DNA of 64,000 nt from Bin34 sp965219935 (GCA_965219935.1 CBDCOU010000003.1:2418001-2482000); one strand, 5' to 3'; shown: positions 10,792 through 20,184, counted from the first letter of the stretch. The notes: generated by a model not told the origin, from the sequence alone. A program made the numbers and translations.

Positions 10792-11706
10792 ATGGCAGAC
10801 CACGATTGGCGCGGCATTTTTGTCATTCTGATCACCCCCTTCCGGCAGGACCTGTCGGTGGATCATGAAAGCCTGCGCCGGCAAATCGACTTCTGTGTGG
10901 AGGCCGGCGTGCACGGCGTGGTCGGACCGGCCAACGCCAGCGAGTTCGCAACCCTGTCGGATGCCGAGCGCATGGACTGGATCCGCACGGTCGCGGACGC
11001 CTGCGCGGGCCGGGTACCCTTCGTGGCGGCCGCCAACGGCCTGCATGCACGGCCGGCGGCCGAACTGGCTGCCTGGACCGAAGCACAAGGAGCCGACGGC
11101 ATCATGGCCATGCCACCCTACGTCCTGCATCCGGCCGAGCAGGGTTGTTTCGACTTCTACCGCATCCTGGCGGACCAAACTTCCGTGCCCATTGTGGTTC
11201 AGAATTTCATCGGGCCGGTCGGCACGCCGATGTCCTCCGCCCTGTTGGGCCGACTGTGCCGCGAGCTGCCGATGGTGCAGTACATCAAGGCGGAGACACT
11301 GCCTGAACCGCGTTCCGTGACCGAAGCCCTGCGGGCCACGGGCGATGCCTGCAAGGGAGTGTTTGGGGGCCAGGGCGGAGTGCACCTGCTGGACGAGCAT
11401 CGGCGCGGCTGCTGCGGCAACATGCCGGCCTCCCAGTTGTCCCCGGCCCATGTGCAAATCTGGAACCTGCTGGAGGCGGGTGAGCAGGCGGCTGCCCGTA
11501 CCGCCTGGAACCAGCTGTTGCCTCTCATTGCCTTCGAGCGCACCCACGGCGTGGCCGCCTACAAGGAAGTCATGCGGCGGCGCGGTCTCTTCGCCACCAA
11601 TCTGAGCCGCATGCCCGGCGCCCGCCTGGACCCGGAGGACATCCAGGAACTGGATGCCATTCTGGAGTTGGCGGAACCCGGACTGGTCAGTCCGTCCCGA
11701 GAATGA
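10792..11706 (+). CDS. DapA-superfamily aldolase/lyase
   Basis: 304-residue TIM-barrel protein of the dihydrodipicolinate synthase/N-acetylneuraminate lyase superfamily. The Schiff-base lysine is K166 in MVQYIKAETL. Two features of true DapA are absent. The GTTGE threonine loop is replaced by VVGPANASEFATLS, and the catalytic-tyrosine position of the YNVP motif is Gln137 (VVQNFIGP). It is therefore more likely an aldolase or lyase of another 2-oxo acid than the lysine-pathway enzyme. AGGAG at 10781-10785 supports the ATG. It sits between gyrA and mtnA. Confidence 0.82.
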   Translation: MADHDWRGIFVILITPFRQDLSVDHESLRRQIDFCVEAGVHGVVGPANASEFATLSDAERMDWIRTVADACAGRVPFVAAANGLHARPAAELAAWTEAQGADGIMAMPPYVLHPAEQGCFDFYRILADQTSVPIVVQNFIGPVGTPMSSALLGRLCRELPMVQYIKAETLPEPRSVTEALRATGDACKGVFGGQGGVHLLDEHRRGCCGNMPASQLSPAHVQIWNLLEAGEQAAARTAWNQLLPLIAFERTHGVAAYKEVMRRRGLFATNLSRMPGARLDPEDIQELDAILELAEPGLVSPSRE

Positions 11707-11721
11707 ACGAAGGATCTCGAT

Positions 11722-12768
11722 ATGCCGAGCGTCTGGTGGAAGGACAACACCGTACAACTCATTGACCAGCGGCTGTTGCCCACACGGCTCGAAACGGCCA
11801 CGCTGCACACGGTCGCCGATGTGGCCGCCAGCATTCGCGACATGTATGTGCGCGGGGCACCGGCCATAGGTGCCACGGCCGCCTACGGGATGGCGCTGTC
11901 CGCCCATTTGAGCCCGGCAACAGACCGGGAGGCCCTACTTGAGGACCTGAAGGAGGCTAAGCAGGTGTTGGATACAGCCCGGCCGACTGCGGTCAACCTG
12001 GCGTGGGCCACCGCCCGCATCCTATCCGCCCTACGGGCGGCACCCGCCTCAGATCCGGAGGAACTCCGCAGCCTAGCCTTGGCCGAAGCAGAGGCTCTGG
12101 CGGAGGCCGACGTGGAAATCAACCGGCGCATGGGAGCCAACGGCGCAGCCCTGATTCCGGAAGGGGCCAACCTGCTGCACCATTGCAACACCGGGTCCCT
12201 GGCCACCGTGGACTACGGCACGGCGCTGGGGGTCATCTACGCCTGTCATGAACAGGGCAAGGGCATCCACGTGTGGGTGGACGAAACCCGGCCGCGCCTG
12301 CAAGGAGCCCGGCTGACTGCTTGGGAACTCATGCGGGCCGAAGTGCCGATGCACCTCATCTCCGACAACGCCTCCGGCTCCCTGATGCGGCAGGGCCGGG
12401 TCGACGCAGTCATTTTTGGCGCGGACCGCGTGGCGGCCAACGGCGATGTGGCCAACAAGATCGGCACCTACAACATCGCCCTGCTGGCCCACACCCACGG
12501 CATTCCCGTGTACTGCGTTGCGCCCACCAGTACGGTCGACCTGGACACGCCAACCGGCGACCACATTCCGATCGAGGAGCGAGACGCAACCGAGGTGACC
12601 CGGGTGGGCGGAACCGTGGTGGCCCCTGAAACGGTGCCGGTCTACAACCCGGCCTTCGATATCACGCCGGCACGCTACATCTCGGCCATCGTGACCGAGG
12701 AAGGGGTCTGCCACGCACCCTATGGACTCTCCCTGGCCGCAGCCGTGGCTCGCGGTGCGAGGGCATAG
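11722..12768 (+). CDS. mtnA: Methylthioribose-1-phosphate isomerase
   Basis: 348 residues. Converts 5-methylthioribose-1-phosphate to methylthioribulose-1-phosphate in the methionine salvage pathway. Family motifs present are MYVRGAPAIGATAAYG near residue 37, HCNTGSLAT with the catalytic cysteine at C155, ETRPRLQGARLTAWEL, and GADRVAANGDVANKIGTY with the catalytic aspartate at D235. Length is typical. A GAAGGA ribosome site precedes the ATG, 15 bases after the DapA-like stop. It is followed by ahcY and metK, making a SAM-recycling block, although no MTA phosphorylase or nucleosidase is present in the window. Confidence 0.95.
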   Translation: MPSVWWKDNTVQLIDQRLLPTRLETATLHTVADVAASIRDMYVRGAPAIGATAAYGMALSAHLSPATDREALLEDLKEAKQVLDTARPTAVNLAWATARILSALRAAPASDPEELRSLALAEAEALAEADVEINRRMGANGAALIPEGANLLHHCNTGSLATVDYGTALGVIYACHEQGKGIHVWVDETRPRLQGARLTAWELMRAEVPMHLISDNASGSLMRQGRVDAVIFGADRVAANGDVANKIGTYNIALLAHTHGIPVYCVAPTSTVDLDTPTGDHIPIEERDATEVTRVGGTVVAPETVPVYNPAFDITPARYISAIVTEEGVCHAPYGLSLAAAVARGARA

Positions 12769-12814
12769 ACCCGGTAGGCTCGTCGATTTCGCGGGGTTAA
12801 GGCGCAGGCGACAC

Positions 12815-12820
12815 TATAAT
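12815..12820 (+). promoter_or_regulatory. Candidate -10 element for ahcY-metK
   Basis: A perfect TATAAT in the 129-base gap between mtnA and ahcY, 77 bases upstream of the ahcY start. No clear -35 is seen, and no SAM or SAH riboswitch fold is recognised in the short leader. Confidence 0.35.
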
Positions 12821-12897
12821 CTGTCAAACACCCCCTTGCGCCGGACCAACCTGCCAGGCAGGGCCAACATCGCATCCGACACCACCCTCCACCCTGC

Positions 12898-14172
12898 ATG
12901 ACCAAACCAGCCGCACTCGACTGCGACATTGCGGACCCTTCCCTCGCCGATCAGGGTCTCGGCCGCATTGAATGGGCCGGCAAGGAGATGCCGGTTCTGG
13001 CAGCCTTGGAAGCACGGTTTGCCAAGGAGCGACCGTTCGACGGCCTGCGGCTGGCCGCATGCATGCACGTCACCACGGAAACGGCCAATCTGGTGCGGGC
13101 CCTGTTGGCGGGAGGGGCCGAGGTGGCCCTGTGTGCCAGCAATCCCCTCAGCACCCAGGATGACGTGGCCGCCTCCCTGGTCATGCATTTGGAAGTGCCG
13201 GTCTTTGCCATCCGCGGCGAATCCAGGGAGGTCTACCACCAGCACCTGTCGTCCGCCCTTGACATCGGTCCGCACCTGACGATGGACGACGGGATGGATC
13301 TGCTGGCCGCGCTGCACACCGAACGCACTGAACTGATCCCAAACATGCTCGGTGGCACCGAGGAAACCACCACCGGCGTGATTCGGCTCAAGGCCATGGC
13401 GCGCGAGGGAGCCTTGCGCTACCCGGTCATGGCGGTCAACGACGCCGACACCAAACATCTGTTCGACAACCGTTACGGCACGGGCCAGAGCACCATCGAC
13501 GGCATCGTGCGGGCCACCAACATCCTTCTCGCCGGCCGCAATTTCGTGGTGGCCGGCTATGGCTGGTGCAGCCGCGGCATTGCGCAACGGGCCCGGGGCC
13601 TGGGTGCCAATGTCATCGTGACCGAAGTGGACCCGATCCGGGCCCTGGAAGCCGTGATGGACGGATACCGGGTCATGCCCATGCTGGAAGCCGCCGGCAT
13701 TGGCGACATCTTCTGCAGTGCCACCGGCAACCGGGACGTGTTCGACACGCCCCACTTTGCCGTGATGAAGGATGGCGCGATCCTGGCCAACAGCGGGCAC
13801 TTCGACGTTGAAATCAACCTGGTGGGGCTGACGGACATGAGCGGCGACCGCAGGCGGGTGCGCGACAATCTGGACGAATACCGCCTGGCGGACGGACGCC
13901 GCCTGTACGTGGCCGGCGAGGGCCGACTGGTCAACCTGGCCGCGGCCGAAGGCCATCCCTCCACGGTCATGGACATGAGTTTTGCCAACCAGGCCCTGGC
14001 CGTCCTGCATGTTGCCCGCCACGGTTCCGGCCTGGAACCCGATGTCTACAATGTGCCCGCCGAAATCGATCAGGAGATCGCCCGCCTGAAGCTGGCCGCC
14101 ATGGGCGTCTCCATCGACGAACTGACTTCCGCCCAGAGCGACTACCTGCACGGCTGGTCGCTGGGCACCTGA
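12898..14172 (+). CDS. ahcY: Adenosylhomocysteinase
   Basis: 424 residues. Reversibly hydrolyses S-adenosylhomocysteine to adenosine and homocysteine, clearing the product inhibitor of methyltransferases. The substrate domain begins near residue 40 with AACMHVTTETANLVRALLAGG and CASNPLSTQDDVAASL. The NAD-binding Rossmann segment is VVAGYGWCSRGIAQRARGLG near residue 220. The C-terminus carries DVYNVPAEIDQEIARLKLAAMG, although it ends slightly differently from the usual KPDHYRY tail. No strong ribosome site precedes the ATG (CACCCTGCATG). It is cotranscribed with metK 38 bases downstream. Confidence 0.95.
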   Translation: MTKPAALDCDIADPSLADQGLGRIEWAGKEMPVLAALEARFAKERPFDGLRLAACMHVTTETANLVRALLAGGAEVALCASNPLSTQDDVAASLVMHLEVPVFAIRGESREVYHQHLSSALDIGPHLTMDDGMDLLAALHTERTELIPNMLGGTEETTTGVIRLKAMAREGALRYPVMAVNDADTKHLFDNRYGTGQSTIDGIVRATNILLAGRNFVVAGYGWCSRGIAQRARGLGANVIVTEVDPIRALEAVMDGYRVMPMLEAAGIGDIFCSATGNRDVFDTPHFAVMKDGAILANSGHFDVEINLVGLTDMSGDRRRVRDNLDEYRLADGRRLYVAGEGRLVNLAAAEGHPSTVMDMSFANQALAVLHVARHGSGLEPDVYNVPAEIDQEIARLKLAAMGVSIDELTSAQSDYLHGWSLGT

Positions 14173-14210
14173 ACAAGCCAATCCCCCATCCCGAGTATCG
14201 CGAGATAGCC

Positions 14211-15377
14211 ATGCCATCCCAGTCAAGCCGCCTGTTCACCAGCGAGTCGGTGACGGAAGGTCACCCGGACAAGCTTTGCGACCAGATCAGCGACGCCGTC
14301 CTGGACGCGTACCTGGAGCAGGACCCCTACGCCCGGGTGGCCTGCGAGGCGGCGGCCAAGGGCACGAACATCTTTCTGCTGGGCGAAATCAGGGTCCGAG
14401 AGGAGAAGGCGAACGAGGTCCGGGTCGATGTTGCCGAAGTGGTGAAGGATGTACTGCAGGGCATTGGCTACCCGGAGGAGGACAGCTTCGGCCCGCACAG
14501 CCATTGCCTGCACGTCCACCTGGCCGAACAGAACGACGCCCTAGCCGGCTCGACGGCCGAGGGGGGTGCCGGTGATCAGGGGATGATGTTCGGTTATGCC
14601 TGTCGGGAAACCCCTTCGTTGATGCCGTTGCCGATTGAGCTCGCCCACCAGTTGACCAAGGCGATGCGGGACCAGCGCAAACGGAACCATCTGCCGTGGA
14701 TGCTGGCGGACGGCAAATCGCAGGTAACCGTGGGGTACGGCGGCGCAAGCCCGGTTGTGGACACGGTGGTAATCAGTACCCAGTATCGATCCGGAACCAG
14801 CAAGGAGACCGTCGAGACCGGTGTCCTGCAATCCGTAATCGGACCGGTCCTGGAGGAATACAATCTCGAGGAGCCGCCGAATGTCCACATCAATCCCTCC
14901 GGCGAGTTCGTGGACGGGGGACCGGTCGCGGATGCCGGCCTGACCGGGCGCAAAATCATTGTGGACACCTACGGCGGCATGGGCCGCCACGGCGGCGGCG
15001 CCTTCAGCGGCAAGGACGCGACCAAGGTGGACCGCAGCGGCGCCTACGTGGCCCGGTTGCTCGCCAAGTGCACAGTGGCGGCGGATTTGGCCGAGCGCTG
15101 CGAAGTCCAGTTGGCCTACGCCATCGGCATCGCCGACCCGGTCGGCATCTTCGTGGAAACGTTCGGCACGGGCAGCGTGCCGGACAGCGCAATCGTGGAC
15201 CGGATCAGGGATTGCTTCGATCTGACCCCGCGGGGGATCATCGAGACCCTTGGCCTGCGCCGTCCGATCTTCCGCCAGACGGCCGCCTACGGTCACTTCG
15301 GCCGGCCGGATCTGGATCTGCCCTGGGAGAACCTCGAACTGCCAAGAGCGGCGGAGTTCATCCAGTCCTGGTCCTGA
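14211..15377 (+). CDS. metK: S-adenosylmethionine synthase
   Basis: 388 residues. Makes SAM from methionine and ATP. Family motifs in order: LFTSESVTEGHPDKLCDQIS at the N-terminus, GAGDQGMMFGYACRETP near residue 120 (methionine and ATP site), the YGGMGRHGGGAFSGKDATKVDRSGAY region near residue 250 (phosphate loop and K+ site), and the closing TAAYGHFGRPDLDLPWE. Length is standard. It follows ahcY and precedes ruvB by 16 bases, so the SAM cycle and Holliday-junction genes probably share transcripts. Confidence 0.97.
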   Translation: MPSQSSRLFTSESVTEGHPDKLCDQISDAVLDAYLEQDPYARVACEAAAKGTNIFLLGEIRVREEKANEVRVDVAEVVKDVLQGIGYPEEDSFGPHSHCLHVHLAEQNDALAGSTAEGGAGDQGMMFGYACRETPSLMPLPIELAHQLTKAMRDQRKRNHLPWMLADGKSQVTVGYGGASPVVDTVVISTQYRSGTSKETVETGVLQSVIGPVLEEYNLEEPPNVHINPSGEFVDGGPVADAGLTGRKIIVDTYGGMGRHGGGAFSGKDATKVDRSGAYVARLLAKCTVAADLAERCEVQLAYAIGIADPVGIFVETFGTGSVPDSAIVDRIRDCFDLTPRGIIETLGLRRPIFRQTAAYGHFGRPDLDLPWENLELPRAAEFIQSWS

Positions 15378-15393
15378 CGGACCCGGTCCCGCC

Positions 15394-16470
15394 ATGGCCC
15401 GCCAAAGCAGCCAAGTCTCCGCCAAACGCGCCGAACAGGAGGGAGCCGAGCGTCTGGTATCGGGCCACCGCCAGCCGCGGGACGACCGGGATGCGGCCCT
15501 GCGGCCGCAAAGCCTGGACGAGTTGATCGGCCAGGATCACCTGAAGAACAACATGAAAATCCTGGTCCAGGCAGCCCGCCAGCGCAGCGAGCCGCTGGAC
15601 CATGTCCTGCTGTACGGCCCCCCGGGACTAGGCAAGACCACTCTCAGCCAAATCCTGGCCCGCGAGATGGACAGTCGGCTCACCATCACTTCCGGGCCCG
15701 CCATCGAGCACGGTGGCCAGTTGTCGGCCATCCTGGTCAATCTGGGGCATTCGGATGTCCTATTCATCGATGAAATCCACCGCCTGAACCGCAAGGTGGA
15801 GGAAACCCTCTATCCGGCCATGGAGGACAGGCGCCTGGACTACGTGGTGGGGGAGGGGCCCGGAGCCCGCGTCGTGCCCCTGCCGCTCGAACATTTCACC
15901 GTGATTGGCGCCACCACCCGATTGGCCAGCCTGACGGCGCCGTTGCGCGACCGCTTCGGTGTTCTGGAACGCTTCGACTTCTACAGCCCGGAGGCCCTAA
16001 GCCAAATCGTGCTGCGTGCAGGTGGGCTGATGAAACTGGAAGTGGATTCGGCGGGAGCCATGGAAATCGCGATCCGGGCCCGCGGCACACCCCGGGTGGC
16101 GTTGCGCCTGCTGCGCCGCACCCGCGACTATGCGCAGGTTAAGGGCGATGGCACCGTGGGCCGCGCCATTGCGCAGAAGGCCCTTGAACTACAGGGGATC
16201 GATCACCTGGGAATGGACCGCACCGACCGCATGCTGCTGCACAGCCTGCTTGACAATTTCCGGGGAGGACCAGTCGGCTTGGAGACGCTGGCCTCCAGCA
16301 TCAGCGAGGAGGCCGACACCATCATGGATGTCGTGGAACCGTTCCTGATGCAGCTGGGCTTCCTCAAGCGCACCAACCGCGGGCGCGTGGCCACCGAACA
16401 GGCCTACCACCACCTGGGACTGGACGTGCCGACCGACGGGGCCAACCAGGCCGGCCTGTTCGAAGGCTGA
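15394..16470 (+). CDS. ruvB: Holliday junction branch migration ATPase RuvB
   Basis: 358 residues from ATG at 15394 (MARQSSQVSAKR). A longer upstream frame overlaps metK and lacks RuvB sequence. Hexameric AAA+ motor of RuvAB that drives branch migration. Motifs: LDELIGQDHLKNNMKILVQA, Walker A LLYGPPGLGKTTLSQILA near residue 75, Walker B VLFIDEIHRLNRKVEETLYP, sensor IGATTRLASLTAPLRDRFG, and the C-terminal winged helix with EEADTIMDVVEPFLMQLGFL. ruvA and ruvC are not in the window. Its stop lies only 11 bases from the stop of the convergent lipoprotein gene. Confidence 0.97.
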   Translation: MARQSSQVSAKRAEQEGAERLVSGHRQPRDDRDAALRPQSLDELIGQDHLKNNMKILVQAARQRSEPLDHVLLYGPPGLGKTTLSQILAREMDSRLTITSGPAIEHGGQLSAILVNLGHSDVLFIDEIHRLNRKVEETLYPAMEDRRLDYVVGEGPGARVVPLPLEHFTVIGATTRLASLTAPLRDRFGVLERFDFYSPEALSQIVLRAGGLMKLEVDSAGAMEIAIRARGTPRVALRLLRRTRDYAQVKGDGTVGRAIAQKALELQGIDHLGMDRTDRMLLHSLLDNFRGGPVGLETLASSISEEADTIMDVVEPFLMQLGFLKRTNRGRVATEQAYHHLGLDVPTDGANQAGLFEG

Positions 16471-16481
16471 GCGCGGCCGTC

Positions 16482-18071
16482 CTACTGGACAGTAAGAAGG
16501 TAGCCGTCGGGTACCAGCGCAATCCAGCTGGCGCCGGGGGCCAGGGGGATCGCCTGGCCATCGTCCGCGGTGAAGCGCGGAAGGCCGCCCAAGGCGTCCA
16601 CCGACCAAGTACCATCGTAGCTGCGTCCGTTGCGGAAGATTACGGCGCGACCTGATCCGAAGATGTCCTGGTCAAGGCTGAGATTGCCCAGCGAATCCTC
16701 CACCAGGAAGGTGTTTTGGTGCGTCACGTACTGCACGATGATGTTGGCGGTCTGGATCTGCGCGCCCGTATTGGCGTCCACGTGGGGGACGCCCCCCATG
16801 TACCGGTCGTACAGGCCCGCCTGGGGGTTGTAGCGGTATTCCACCCAGGAACTGGAGACGACCGGCCAAGGAATCTTCACGTAGGTGGCCGGTGCTCCCG
16901 GCGGCACGTCGGCTTGAAACACGAATCCCTGGATGTCGATGGGCTGCTCCCGCAGGAAATCCTGCAGCCACTGGCGCACTCCCAGCGTATTCGTGTGGAA
17001 ACGGGTCAGCCCGGTACCCTGAATAAAACTGTAGGGCAGGCGGCCGGTGCTGTTGTCCAGGTCGATGTCGAAATAGGGGAACTCCGCGATTTCGCGCAAC
17101 AGACGCCGGATGAAGTCGCTGGCGCCGGAGCACATCACGGCACCGTTGTACAGGTAGCCCAGGTAGAAATTGACCAGCCGCGCCGAGCGGATTGGACCGA
17201 TGTCGGGCACATCCTGTCCATGGAAAACCCCGGTCAGGCGCGTGATGGAATATCCGTCCACCAGGAATTCGTACACAATGTCCGCCTGCGACAACCCGTA
17301 CTGGGGCCGCGCCGGGATGTCCGAGGGGATGCAGACCAGGAACGGTCGCTGGGTTAGCCGCTCGGGGGAAATCGGCAGGCCGGTCAAGGGGCTCACGGCC
17401 TCCGCCGGCGAATGGGTAAACCGGTGCTCCGGAAGCCGTCCGACCGAGATCTCCCAGGTCAAGTCCCACATTTCGGCCCGATTGGCGGGTTGGACCGCCC
17501 AGGGCGATAGGGCCGGTTGCGCAACCGTGGGATCAGGGTTCGTGCCGAACACAACCCCGGGTTCCAGGTTCACGTCCAGGAACTGGCCGTACACCCAACC
17601 GGAGGTGACGCCATCCGGCAGGCAGCAGACATGCCACCACTGCTGATCCGCCGTGCCGTCCAGTATCTGCACAACGGTGTTGTTCAGCAGTTGACCCAGA
17701 CGGCTGCTGTTGACATCGGGGCTGCTGCGCACGTTCAGAGCGGCCGCGTTGACCACCAGACCCGTTCCAATCGATCCCGGCGGCAGGGGGTCCGCGGCGA
17801 CGGATTCTGGAGGCTCCGGCGCCTGCGGCTCGGAGACAGCCTCCGGCGGCGCTTCGGGTTCAGGCTCGGCCGGCTGTGAGTCCGCGGTTTCGGCCGGTGG
17901 GGCAGGTTCCGGGGCGACCGTTGGAACGGGCGTAAACGTCGGCACCGGTGGCACCGGCGGCAGTTCGGGCGTCGGTGGTGTTATCTCGACGGTACACCCG
18001 GCCAGCAGTGCCAGGCATGCCGCCAACAGCACCCATCGGATCGGAGAACGGTGCAAGTACGCGGAGTGCAT
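16482..18071 (-). CDS. DUF3048 lipoprotein with SH3b domain
   Basis: 529 residues from ATG at 18071. A lipoprotein signal peptide ends LALLAGC with the lipid-modified cysteine at C26. A proline/threonine/glutamate-rich linker follows (about 27-120), then a bacterial SH3 domain (LNVRSSPDVNSSRLGQLL ... GWVYGQFL, about 130-190). The rest is a DUF3048 domain (IPARPQYGLSQADIVYEFLV and DIGPIRSARLVNFYLGYLYN), the family of Bacillus YerB lipoproteins. DUF3048 function is unsettled; SH3b domains usually bind cell wall. It is likely anchored outside the cytoplasmic membrane. A longer upstream frame lacks support. Confidence 0.88.
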   Translation of the reverse strand: MHSAYLHRSPIRWVLLAACLALLAGCTVEITPPTPELPPVPPVPTFTPVPTVAPEPAPPAETADSQPAEPEPEAPPEAVSEPQAPEPPESVAADPLPPGSIGTGLVVNAAALNVRSSPDVNSSRLGQLLNNTVVQILDGTADQQWWHVCCLPDGVTSGWVYGQFLDVNLEPGVVFGTNPDPTVAQPALSPWAVQPANRAEMWDLTWEISVGRLPEHRFTHSPAEAVSPLTGLPISPERLTQRPFLVCIPSDIPARPQYGLSQADIVYEFLVDGYSITRLTGVFHGQDVPDIGPIRSARLVNFYLGYLYNGAVMCSGASDFIRRLLREIAEFPYFDIDLDNSTGRLPYSFIQGTGLTRFHTNTLGVRQWLQDFLREQPIDIQGFVFQADVPPGAPATYVKIPWPVVSSSWVEYRYNPQAGLYDRYMGGVPHVDANTGAQIQTANIIVQYVTHQNTFLVEDSLGNLSLDQDIFGSGRAVIFRNGRSYDGTWSVDALGGLPRFTADDGQAIPLAPGASWIALVPDGYLLTVQ

Positions 18072-18491
18072 TTTGTTCGGGGGCACGAATAGCCTGTGAC
18101 GGGGAGGGCAGGACCGCACGCACCGGGCGTGCAATCGGCTCGGATTATGCCAAAGAGACCCGTTGCAAACTCAAGCCTTGTGCAAGGTAGGCACTATTTC
18201 AATCGCGCTGATGCCGACCCAAACACACACGCGACAAAGAGCCTCTACGATGAACTTACATTGTCAACCATACAGGCCCCCTCGTGCGGACTTCATCCCA
18301 ACCCTGTCCGGTAGTCCCCCTGTCATCTGCGCCGGTTGCGGCCCCGTCCGGTGTAACCTCCCACCAGTGTGCAGAAGTCTTGCGACGGCCATCAGCGATT
18401 CTGCCAGTATCCGGACAGCAGCATGGTTGAGCCCGAAACAATCCGCTTGGGGTTCGAAGTGGGCGTCGCAGATTCCTCGGCTGCCGCGGGC
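18072..18491. other. Intergenic region upstream of the DUF3048 lipoprotein
   Basis: 420 bases between the minus-strand lipoprotein gene and the VOC gene upstream of it. It must contain the lipoprotein promoter. A TTGACA on the minus strand (complement of TGTCAA near 18262) has no matching -10 at usual spacing. No gene or repeat is visible. Confidence 0.45.
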
Positions 18492-19274
18492 TCAATGGCT
18501 GGGCTGCAGTACGTTGAAATACGCTCCCTGGGGATCCTTCATGACGGCAAAGGTGCCTTGGGCGATCTCCGTTGGCAGCATCACCTGTTCGCCGCCGAGT
18601 TCAACGCAGCGGCGCAACGTCTCCGCCGTGTCGGACACCTGCAAGTAGATGCCCCAATAGGTGGGAATGGACCTGTCAAAGTTCTCGTCCATCGCCAGCT
18701 GGCCTGCCAGATAGACGGAGCGGGAGGTGTCCCCGCCCGGTACGTACAGGGTGTAGTTCGGGTTGTTGTGGTCCGCAACCGTATCCCACCCGTGCAGGCC
18801 CGTGTAGAACGCATTGGTGCCTTCCGCGTCCCATGTCATGATTTCGGCCCACATGAATGTCCCCGGTTCAAACATGACCTGGACGCCAAGGTGCTCGCGC
18901 GGCTGCCACAAACCCAGCATGGCACCCTGGGGATCGGAAATGAACGACATGCGTCCGGAGTTGAAGATGTCCATGGGACCGGCCTCGATTTTCCCGCCCA
19001 GTTCAACTGCCCGGTTGGATGCGGCATCCGCATCCTCAACACAGGTGTAGACATTCCAGCCCGGCGGGTCGTCCTTTCCCATGGTTCCGCCCAGCCCGCA
19101 CACCTGCAGACCGTTCAGGGTGCAGATCGTATAGACCAGTTCCCCGTCGACAACCTGCGGCTCGAACTCCCAGCCGAACATGGTGCCGTAGAAGGCCTTG
19201 GCCCCTTCGATGTCCGTGGTCGAGAGATCGAGCCAGTTGAAGGTGCCGAACTCGTGTCTCGTCATTTCTGGCAT
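18492..19274 (-). CDS. VOC family protein (glyoxalase-like), paralogue 1
   Basis: 260 residues, two tandem vicinal-oxygen-chelate modules (about 5-125 and 135-258). Module 1 starts HEFGTFNWLDLSTTDIEGAK and module 2 contains PGTFMWAEIMTWDAEGTNAF. Members are metal-dependent lyases, isomerases, dioxygenases or drug-binding proteins; the substrate cannot be read here. ATG at 19274 has AAGGAAGG in front of it and aligns with the start of the neighbouring paralogue, so the upstream ATG near 19316 is disfavoured. It is probably cotranscribed with paralogue 2 upstream, across a 91-base gap. Confidence 0.85.
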   Translation of the reverse strand: MPEMTRHEFGTFNWLDLSTTDIEGAKAFYGTMFGWEFEPQVVDGELVYTICTLNGLQVCGLGGTMGKDDPPGWNVYTCVEDADAASNRAVELGGKIEAGPMDIFNSGRMSFISDPQGAMLGLWQPREHLGVQVMFEPGTFMWAEIMTWDAEGTNAFYTGLHGWDTVADHNNPNYTLYVPGGDTSRSVYLAGQLAMDENFDRSIPTYWGIYLQVSDTAETLRRCVELGGEQVMLPTEIAQGTFAVMKDPQGAYFNVLQPSH

Positions 19275-19365
19275 GGTGTTTCCTTCCTTACTTGGTATAT
19301 GAACCTGTTTAGGCATTGATTGACTGGAGGCACCCGACCACCAGGTCGGCCGGGATTCCTCGATT

Positions 19366-20184
19366 TCACATGTTGAGTTCGACGATGATGAAGGCTCCCT
19401 GCTGCGGGTCCATCGCCCAGCAGAAGCGGCCGAAGGGGAACGGCTCCGGTTCAGTCATGACCGAACCGCCCAAGTCCTTCACGGACTGCACCTTCGCATC
19501 CAGGTTGGCCACCCGAAAGCAGACCACCCAAGTCGGTGGAATTTCCGACGGCCACCTCGGATCCATCTCGCGCAAGCCTGCGACCAAGTCGCCGGCATCG
19601 GTACCCGCGCGATGAAACAGGGTGTAGTCGCGCGCTTCGGGATTGGAACCACCCTCCCAATCGAACAGGGTGCCGTAAAACCCGGTCGCGGCATCGATGT
19701 CGCGCGTGTTGTGCTCGGCCCAGGTGAAGGTATCGGGCTCGCCCTGCACTTCCATGCCCTGGTGATTGCGCGCCTGCCAAATGCCGCACATGCCCCCGTT
19801 CGGGTCTGTAATGAATGCCATGCGCCCCGAGTCGGCAATGTCCATGACACCCATGTCCGCGGAGCCGCCCAGTGCCTTGGCCCTGGTCACGACGGCGTCT
19901 GCATCCTCCACGTTCACATAGGCGTTCCATACCGTGGGCATGTCCGGGGACATGGTCCCGGCCAACCCGCACACCAACTTCCCTTGCAGGCTGCACATGG
20001 TGTACATGACAGTTTCACCCGGCAGGTCCGGAGCGAGGTTCTCCCCCATCATGTCGGCGGCGGTGATGTCTGCGAACTCCCAGCCAAACAAGCTGCCGTA
20101 GAACGCCTTGGCACCATCGGTATCGGTGCTGGACACATCCACCCAGCTGAACGTGGAAAACGCATGCTCTGTCATGTGCGGCAC
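19366..20184 (-). CDS. VOC family protein (glyoxalase-like), paralogue 2
   Basis: 272 residues, again two VOC modules: HAFSTFSWVDVSSTDTDGAK at the N-terminus and PDTFTWAEHNTRDIDAATGF mid-protein. It is clearly homologous to its downstream neighbour along the whole length but diverged, so an old duplication. I chose the GTG at 20184 (VPHMTEHAF). It has GAGAGG six bases upstream and lines up with MPEMTRHEF of the paralogue; ATG at 20175 is possible. The metal ligands of each module cannot be assigned with certainty by eye. Confidence 0.83.
   Translation of the reverse strand: MPHMTEHAFSTFSWVDVSSTDTDGAKAFYGSLFGWEFADITAADMMGENLAPDLPGETVMYTMCSLQGKLVCGLAGTMSPDMPTVWNAYVNVEDADAVVTRAKALGGSADMGVMDIADSGRMAFITDPNGGMCGIWQARNHQGMEVQGEPDTFTWAEHNTRDIDAATGFYGTLFDWEGGSNPEARDYTLFHRAGTDAGDLVAGLREMDPRWPSEIPPTWVVCFRVANLDAKVQSVKDLGGSVMTEPEPFPFGRFCWAMDPQQGAFIIVELNM

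Noticed and set aside
10186..11907. A 573-codon minus-strand open frame across gyrA, the DapA-like gene and mtnA
   Set aside because: It spans three genuine genes on the other strand and has no protein-like motifs.
12769..12897. Possible SAM or SAH riboswitch before ahcY
   Set aside because: The leader is short and I could not fold it into a known consensus; only a TATAAT and a loop-less CCTGCC/GGCAGG repeat are seen.
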